Positions 59,589 to 64,000 of a DNA stretch of 64,000 nt are shown here, piece after piece. Within the stretch, counting starts at the first letter, position 1, and every line of letters starts with the position of its first letter. The notes beneath the pieces are model-generated. The model was given only the letters and a program-made list of their open reading frames with translations, was not told the DNA's origin and did no database searches. The stretch spans positions 1-64,000 of the forward strand of contig NZ_JALKCG010000003.1 of assembly GCF_023016525.1 (NCBI RefSeq). Reading direction: 5' to 3'. Source of the stretch: Ancylobacter koreensis (GTDB taxonomy: Bacteria > Pseudomonadota > Alphaproteobacteria > Rhizobiales > Xanthobacteraceae). The position numbers and the translations under genes were made by a program.

Positions 59589-61016
59589 ATGACCCTCACC
59601 CTCGCCGCGCTCGGCCCCGCGCTGCCCGAACTGCTGCTGGCCATCTCCGCCATCCTGCTGCTGCTGTTCGGCGCCTTCGTCGGGCCCCGGTCGACCGATA
59701 CGGTGAACGGCCTCGCCCTCGCCGCGCTGTTCGCCGCACTGGTGCTGGTCATCCTCGGGCCGGCGCAGGCCAGCCTGTTCAACGGCGCCTTTCAGGTCGA
59801 CGCCTATTCGCGCTTCCTCAAGGTGCTGGCGCTCATCGGCGCCGGCGGCGCGCTCGCCATGTCGGTGGACTGGCTGAAGATCGAAAAGCAGGCCCGCTTC
59901 GAATACGCGATCCTCGTCCTGCTCTCGACGCTCGGCATGATGATGCTGATCTCGGCCGGCGACCTGATCGCGCTCTATATCGGCCTCGAACTGATGAGCC
60001 TCGCGCTCTACGTCATCGCCGCCAACAACCGCGATTCGGTGCGCTCGACCGAGGCCGGCCTGAAGTATTTCGTGCTCGGCGCGCTCTCCTCGGGCATGTT
60101 CCTGTACGGCGCCTCGCTGATCTATGGCTTCACCGGCTCGATCAACTTCGCGCAGATCGCCGAGGTGGCGCGCGAGCCGTCGCTCGGGCTGATCTTCGGC
60201 ATCGTGTTCACCTTCGCCGGCCTGTGCTTCAAGGTCTCAGCCGTGCCGTTTCACATGTGGACGCCGGACGTCTATGAGGGTGCGCCGACCCCCGTAACCA
60301 CCTTCTTCGCCGCCGCGCCGAAGATCGCCGCCATGGCGGTGTTCGTGCGCTTCGCGCTGGAGGCGCTGCCGCACGTCGCCCATCAGTGGCAGCAGATCGT
60401 GGTCTTCGTCTCCATCGCCTCGATGGCGCTCGGCTCCTTCGCCGCCATCGGCCAGCGCAACCTCAAGCGCCTGATGGCCTATTCCTCCATCGGCCATATG
60501 GGCTTCGCGCTGGTCGGCCTCGCCGCCGGCACGGAGCAGGGCGTGCGCGGCGTGCTGATCTACCTCACCGTCTACATGGCGATGACGCTCGGCACCTTCG
60601 CCTGCATCCTGTCGATGCGGCGCAAGGACGGCATGGTGGAGAATTATGACGAACTCGCCGGCCTCGCCCGCACCAGCCCGGTGAAGGCGTTCTTCCTTGC
60701 CGCGCTGATGTTCTCGCTCGCCGGCATTCCCCCGCTGGCCGGCTTCCTCGCCAAGTACTACGTCTTCCTCGCCGCCATCGAGGCGGGGATGTACACGCTC
60801 GCCGTCATCGGCGTACTCACCAGCGTGGTCGGCGCCTTCTACTATCTGCGCATCGTCAAGGTGATGTACTTCGACGAGCCGGCCCCGGCCTTCGAGCCGA
60901 TGCCGTCCGAGCTGCGCGCCGTGCTGGCGGTCGCCGGCCTCTTCACCCTGCTGTTCTTCGTCTATCCGGGCCCGATCCTGTCGGCGGCGGGCGCGGCGGC
61001 GCGGGCGCTCTTCTAG
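59589..61016 (+). CDS. nuoN: NADH-quinone oxidoreductase subunit N
   Basis: A 475-residue antiporter-like subunit and the last nuo gene. [19 protein letters not shown] with the key glutamate, [19 protein letters not shown] and [20 protein letters not shown] match NuoN. Its TAG stop lies two bases before birA, so birA and rnj are probably read from the same operon. Confidence 0.98.
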   Translation: MTLTLAALGPALPELLLAISAILLLLFGAFVGPRSTDTVNGLALAALFAALVLVILGPAQASLFNGAFQVDAYSRFLKVLALIGAGGALAMSVDWLKIEKQARFEYAILVLLSTLGMMMLISAGDLIALYIGLELMSLALYVIAANNRDSVRSTEAGLKYFVLGALSSGMFLYGASLIYGFTGSINFAQIAEVAREPSLGLIFGIVFTFAGLCFKVSAVPFHMWTPDVYEGAPTPVTTFFAAAPKIAAMAVFVRFALEALPHVAHQWQQIVVFVSIASMALGSFAAIGQRNLKRLMAYSSIGHMGFALVGLAAGTEQGVRGVLIYLTVYMAMTLGTFACILSMRRKDGMVENYDELAGLARTSPVKAFFLAALMFSLAGIPPLAGFLAKYYVFLAAIEAGMYTLAVIGVLTSVVGAFYYLRIVKVMYFDEPAPAFEPMPSELRAVLAVAGLFTLLFFVYPGPILSAAGAAARALF

Positions 61017-61018
61017 GA

Positions 61019-61774
61019 ATGGCGCCCACCGCCGGTGCGACGCCGGTCGTCCGTTTCGAGACGGTCGGCTCCACCAATGCCGAGGCGCTGGCCCGCCTGG
61101 ACGGACCCTCGCCCTGCTGGTACGTCGCGCAGCGCCAGAGCGGCGGGCGCGGGCGTCGCGGCCGGCCGTGGACCTCCGAGCCCGGCAATCTCTACGCCTC
61201 GCTGCTGCTCGTCGGGGCAGGTCCAGCCAGCCGCCAGCCGGAGCTGTGCTTCGTCGCGGCGCTGGCGCTCTACGACGCCGTGCGCGCCGTCTCCGGCATC
61301 GACCCGCTTCGCATCGGGCTGAAATGGCCCAATGACGTGATGATCGACGGCGCCAAGCTCGCCGGTATCCTGCTGGAGGGCGCCGCCCGCGCCGGCGGTC
61401 CCGCCGCGACGGTGATCGGGTTCGGCGTCAATTGCGCGCATCACCCCGCCGACACGCCTTACCCCGCGACGGACCTGGCGGCCGCCGGCTATCCTACCGA
61501 GCCCGACGCGCTGCTTGCCGCGCTCGACGCGGCGATGCGCGCGCGGCTGGCCGACTGGGCCGGGGAGGGCGGCTTCGCCGGCGTTCGCGACGCCTGGCTG
61601 CGGCGTGCGACCGGCATCGGCCGGCCGGTGACGGTGCGGCTCGGCGAGCGGCAGGTGGACGGTGTTTTCGAGGCGCTCGACGTGTCGGGTGCTATGGTGC
61701 TGCGCCGGATGGACGGCGCGCGCGAGACGATCAGCGCCGGCGACGTGTTTCCCTCGTCCGCCGCGCCAGTGTGA
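61019..61774 (+). CDS. birA: Biotin--[acetyl-CoA-carboxylase] ligase
   Basis: A 251-residue biotin protein ligase lacking the N-terminal DNA-binding domain of E. coli BirA (monofunctional class I). QSGGRGRRGRPWTSEPGNLYAS is the ATP/biotin loop, LRIGLKWPNDVMIDGAKLAGILLE carries the catalytic lysine, and a C-terminal SH3-like domain follows. It lies two bases after nuoN, a conserved alphaproteobacterial arrangement. Confidence 0.94.
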   Translation: MAPTAGATPVVRFETVGSTNAEALARLDGPSPCWYVAQRQSGGRGRRGRPWTSEPGNLYASLLLVGAGPASRQPELCFVAALALYDAVRAVSGIDPLRIGLKWPNDVMIDGAKLAGILLEGAARAGGPAATVIGFGVNCAHHPADTPYPATDLAAAGYPTEPDALLAALDAAMRARLADWAGEGGFAGVRDAWLRRATGIGRPVTVRLGERQVDGVFEALDVSGAMVLRRMDGARETISAGDVFPSSAAPV

Positions 61775-61785
61775 AAGGCAGTAAT

Positions 61786-63474
61786 GTGAGCAAGTGGCCG
61801 GACGAGCTGGTCTTCGCCCCCCTCGGAGGGGTCGGCGAGATCGGCATGAATCTCGGGCTGTACGGACTGGGCCCGCGCAACCGGCGCAAATGGCTGGCCA
61901 TCGACCTCGGCATTTCCTTCGCGCCGCCGGAGATTCCCGGCATCGATATCATCATGCCGGACGTGTCGTTCCTTGAGGATGAGGCGAAGGCGGGCAACCT
62001 CGTCGGCCTCGTCATCACTCACGGGCACGAGGACCATATCGGCGCGCTGGTCGACCTGTGGCCGCGCCTTGGCTGCACGGTCTACACGACGCCCTTCACC
62101 CACGCGCTGGCCGAGGTGCGCCGGCTCGGCGAGCCGGGCGCGCCGAAGATCCCCTTCCATGTGGTGCCGACCGGCGGGCGCACGCAGATCGGGCCGTTCG
62201 ACGTCGAGTTCCTCCCCGTCGCGCATTCGATTCCCGACAGCCACGCGCTCGCCATCCGCACGCCGCTCGGCCTCGTTGTGCACACGGGCGACTGGAAGAT
62301 CGACCCGACCCCGGTGGTCGGCAACATCACGGATCCGGCGCGCTTCTCGGCACTCGGCGACGAGGGCGTGCGCGCGATCGTCTGCGATTCCACCAACGCC
62401 TTCCGAGATGGGATTTCGCCCTCCGAGACCGACGTGCAGCAGGTGCTGGGCGAACTCATCGCCGCCGCGCCGAACCGGGTGGCGGTGACGACCTTCGCCT
62501 CGAATGTCGCGCGCGTCCGCTCCATCGCCGAGGCGGCGATGAAGAACGGGCGCGAAGTGGTGCTGGTCGGCCGCGCCATGGAGCGCGTGGTCTCGGTGGC
62601 GCGCGAGCAGCACATGCTCGACGGATTGCCACCCTTCCGGCCGGTGGACGCCTATGGCTTCCTGCCGCGCGACAAGGTGGTCGCGATCCTCACCGGCAGC
62701 CAGGGCGAGCCGCGCGCCGCGCTGGCCCGCATCGCCGACGACGACCACCCCGACATCGCTCTCTCGCCGGGCGACCAGGTGATCTTCTCCTCGCGCACCA
62801 TTCCCGGCAATGAGCGGGCGGTGAACCGCATCATCAACGCGCTGGTGCTGCAGGGCGTGAAGATCATCACCGACCGCGACGGGCTGGTGCATGTCTCCGG
62901 CCATCCGCGGCGGGGCGAGCTGGAGCAGATGTACCAGTGGCTGCGCCCGCAGGTCGCGGTGCCGGTGCATGGCGAGCCGCTGCATCTGGCTGAGCATGCC
63001 GAGCTCGCACGCCGCATGGGTGCGCGGGAGGTCGTCCGCATCGTCGACGGCGACGTGGTGCGCCTCATCAGCGCCGATCCCTCCGCCTCGGCCGAGGTGA
63101 TCGAGGAACTGCCGTCGGGCCGGCTCTACAAGGACGGCAACGTGCTGATCGGCTCTGACGACCCGGCGGTCGCCGAGCGCCGCCGCATGTCCTTCGCGGG
63201 CCTCGTCTCGGTCGCCATCGCCATGTCGGGCAAGGGCGAGGTCGTCGGCGATCCGATGATCGACCTGTCGGGCCTGCCGCGCCTCGGCCTCGGCGGCAAG
63301 CCGCTCGACGAGGTGGTGGAGGATGCCGTCCTCGACTGCCTCGACGGCCTGCCCAAGGCGCGCCGGCGCGACCCGGACGCGGTCGCCGAATCCGTCACCC
63401 GTGCGGTGCGGGGCTCGGTGAACGCGGCCTGGGGCAAGAAGCCACTGTGCCACGTGCTGGTGGTCACGGTATGA
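61786..63474 (+). CDS. rnj: Ribonuclease J
   Basis: A 562-residue metallo-beta-lactamase and beta-CASP nuclease that degrades and processes RNA, with 5'-3' exonuclease and endonuclease activities in the family. The metal site ITHGHEDHIGAL, PVAHSIPDSHALAI and HTGDWKIDPTP with the later VHGEPLHLAEHAELAR complete the active centre. The start is GTG at 61786 with MSKWPDELVF; a GTG at 61771 overlapping the birA stop is an alternative. It is the last gene of the nuo-birA run. Confidence 0.95.
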   Translation: MSKWPDELVFAPLGGVGEIGMNLGLYGLGPRNRRKWLAIDLGISFAPPEIPGIDIIMPDVSFLEDEAKAGNLVGLVITHGHEDHIGALVDLWPRLGCTVYTTPFTHALAEVRRLGEPGAPKIPFHVVPTGGRTQIGPFDVEFLPVAHSIPDSHALAIRTPLGLVVHTGDWKIDPTPVVGNITDPARFSALGDEGVRAIVCDSTNAFRDGISPSETDVQQVLGELIAAAPNRVAVTTFASNVARVRSIAEAAMKNGREVVLVGRAMERVVSVAREQHMLDGLPPFRPVDAYGFLPRDKVVAILTGSQGEPRAALARIADDDHPDIALSPGDQVIFSSRTIPGNERAVNRIINALVLQGVKIITDRDGLVHVSGHPRRGELEQMYQWLRPQVAVPVHGEPLHLAEHAELARRMGAREVVRIVDGDVVRLISADPSASAEVIEELPSGRLYKDGNVLIGSDDPAVAERRRMSFAGLVSVAIAMSGKGEVVGDPMIDLSGLPRLGLGGKPLDEVVEDAVLDCLDGLPKARRRDPDAVAESVTRAVRGSVNAAWGKKPLCHVLVVTV

Positions 63475-63570
63475 CATCGCGGCACGGGCGCTCCGGCCTG
63501 CGCGAAAGTTGAATGCCTTTCGCCGGCCGGACGTGCTCCAAAGGGCGCCGCTGAGGCGAGGGAGTGCGCA

Positions 63571-63975
63571 ATGATCGGCCGTCTGAACCATGTGGCGATT
63601 GCCGTGCCGGATCTCGACGCGGCTATCGCCACCTATCGCGATACGCTGGGCGGGCAGGTGTCGGGCGTCGTGCCCCAGCCCGAGCACGGCGTGAACACGG
63701 TGTTCGTCGCCCTTCCCAACACCAAGGTCGAGCTGCTCGGCGCGCTGGGTGAGAACTCGCCGATCGGCAAGTTTTTGGAGCGCAACCCCGAGGGTGGCAT
63801 CCACCATCTCTGCTACGAGGTGGACGACATTCTCGCCGCGCGCGACCGGTTGCTGGCCGCCGGTGCGCGGGTGCTGGGCTCGGGTGAGCCGCGCCTCGGC
63901 GCGCATGGCAAGCCGGTGCTCTTCCTCCACCCCAAGGACTTCCTCGGCACCCTCGTCGAGCTGGAACAGGCCTGA
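63571..63975 (+). CDS. mce: Methylmalonyl-CoA epimerase
   Basis: A 134-residue vicinal-oxygen-chelate protein that interconverts R- and S-methylmalonyl-CoA in propionate metabolism. GRLNHVAIAVPDL (with the metal His), the VELLGALGENSPIGKFLERNPEGGIHHLCYEVDD stretch (in particular GGIHHLCYEV) and HPKDFLGTLVELEQ give the metal-binding His and Glu residues. GAGGGAG lies upstream. The rnj-mce order is common in Rhizobiales. Confidence 0.94.
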   Translation: MIGRLNHVAIAVPDLDAAIATYRDTLGGQVSGVVPQPEHGVNTVFVALPNTKVELLGALGENSPIGKFLERNPEGGIHHLCYEVDDILAARDRLLAAGARVLGSGEPRLGAHGKPVLFLHPKDFLGTLVELEQA

Positions 63976-63984
63976 GATCCCGCC

Positions 63985-64000
63985 ATGGGCGTCACGACCT
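63985..64000 (+). CDS. Start of a gene cut by the window edge
   Basis: An ATG nine bases after the mce stop begins MGVTT before the window ends. In related genomes a DUF1467 small membrane protein often follows mce, but only five codons are visible, so no assignment is possible. Confidence 0.3.

Overview
The window is a high-GC alphaproteobacterial chromosome segment. Gene content and order point to the Hyphomicrobiales (Rhizobiales), probably a Xanthobacteraceae-like lineage (Ancylobacter, Starkeya or Xanthobacter type). The placement rests on exoR, popZ, tatABC-serS-surE-pcm-LytM, yajC-secDF followed by a Mth938-type and a phytoene-synthase-fold gene, and a complete nuoA-N operon running into birA, rnj and mce. 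The genus is inference; no database search was possible.

Layout. (1) 1-2723 is an accessory patch: two leftward genes of unknown function, a 27-bp perfect palindrome, an excisionase-like gene overlapping the first 29 codons of a broken tyrosine integrase, two coupled small genes and a strong terminator. It abuts the 3' end of a tRNA-Asn gene, so it looks like a decayed integrative element. (2) 2724-9477 is envelope and polarity: tRNA-Asn, an MsbA-type exporter, tRNA-Cys, a PIMT-like protein, TolC and a very long PopZ. (3) 9645-20003 holds valS, an MgtC-like protein, ilvD overlapping exoR, xthA, a nucleosidase coupled to erpA, and dgt. (4) 20066-29646 holds argS, a SPOR cell-division protein, nagZ, scpAB, an orphan Fbp-type ATPase and tatABC. 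(5) 29882-39712 holds serS with a foreign-looking segment, surE, pcm, a degenerate LytM factor, a DUF815 ATPase, yajC-secDF, a Mth938-like protein and an NDUFAF6-like protein. (6) 39723-45833 holds kdsA and kdsD for lipopolysaccharide Kdo, an AI-2E-family permease, tRNA-Asp, a small unknown gene, a Na/Pi transporter and a DUF1488 protein. (7) 46185-61016 is the 14-gene complex I operon with an extra small membrane-protein gene between nuoH and nuoI, then birA, rnj and mce.

Much of the window serves envelope construction, division and respiration. PopZ, the LytM factor, the SPOR protein, ScpAB and NagZ relate to polarity, division, segregation and wall turnover. MsbA, KdsA and KdsD serve the outer membrane, and Tat and Sec-DF serve export. 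NuoA-N and a possible complex I assembly factor serve respiration. CtrA-like boxes lie in front of popZ and the LytM gene, and a shared AACCGNNCGGTT palindrome lies upstream of both the MsbA-like gene and tolC.

I did not find an obvious new multi-gene defence or biosynthetic system. The best leads are the mosaic serS, the extra gene inside the nuo operon, the palindrome in the decayed element, and the paired regulatory motifs.
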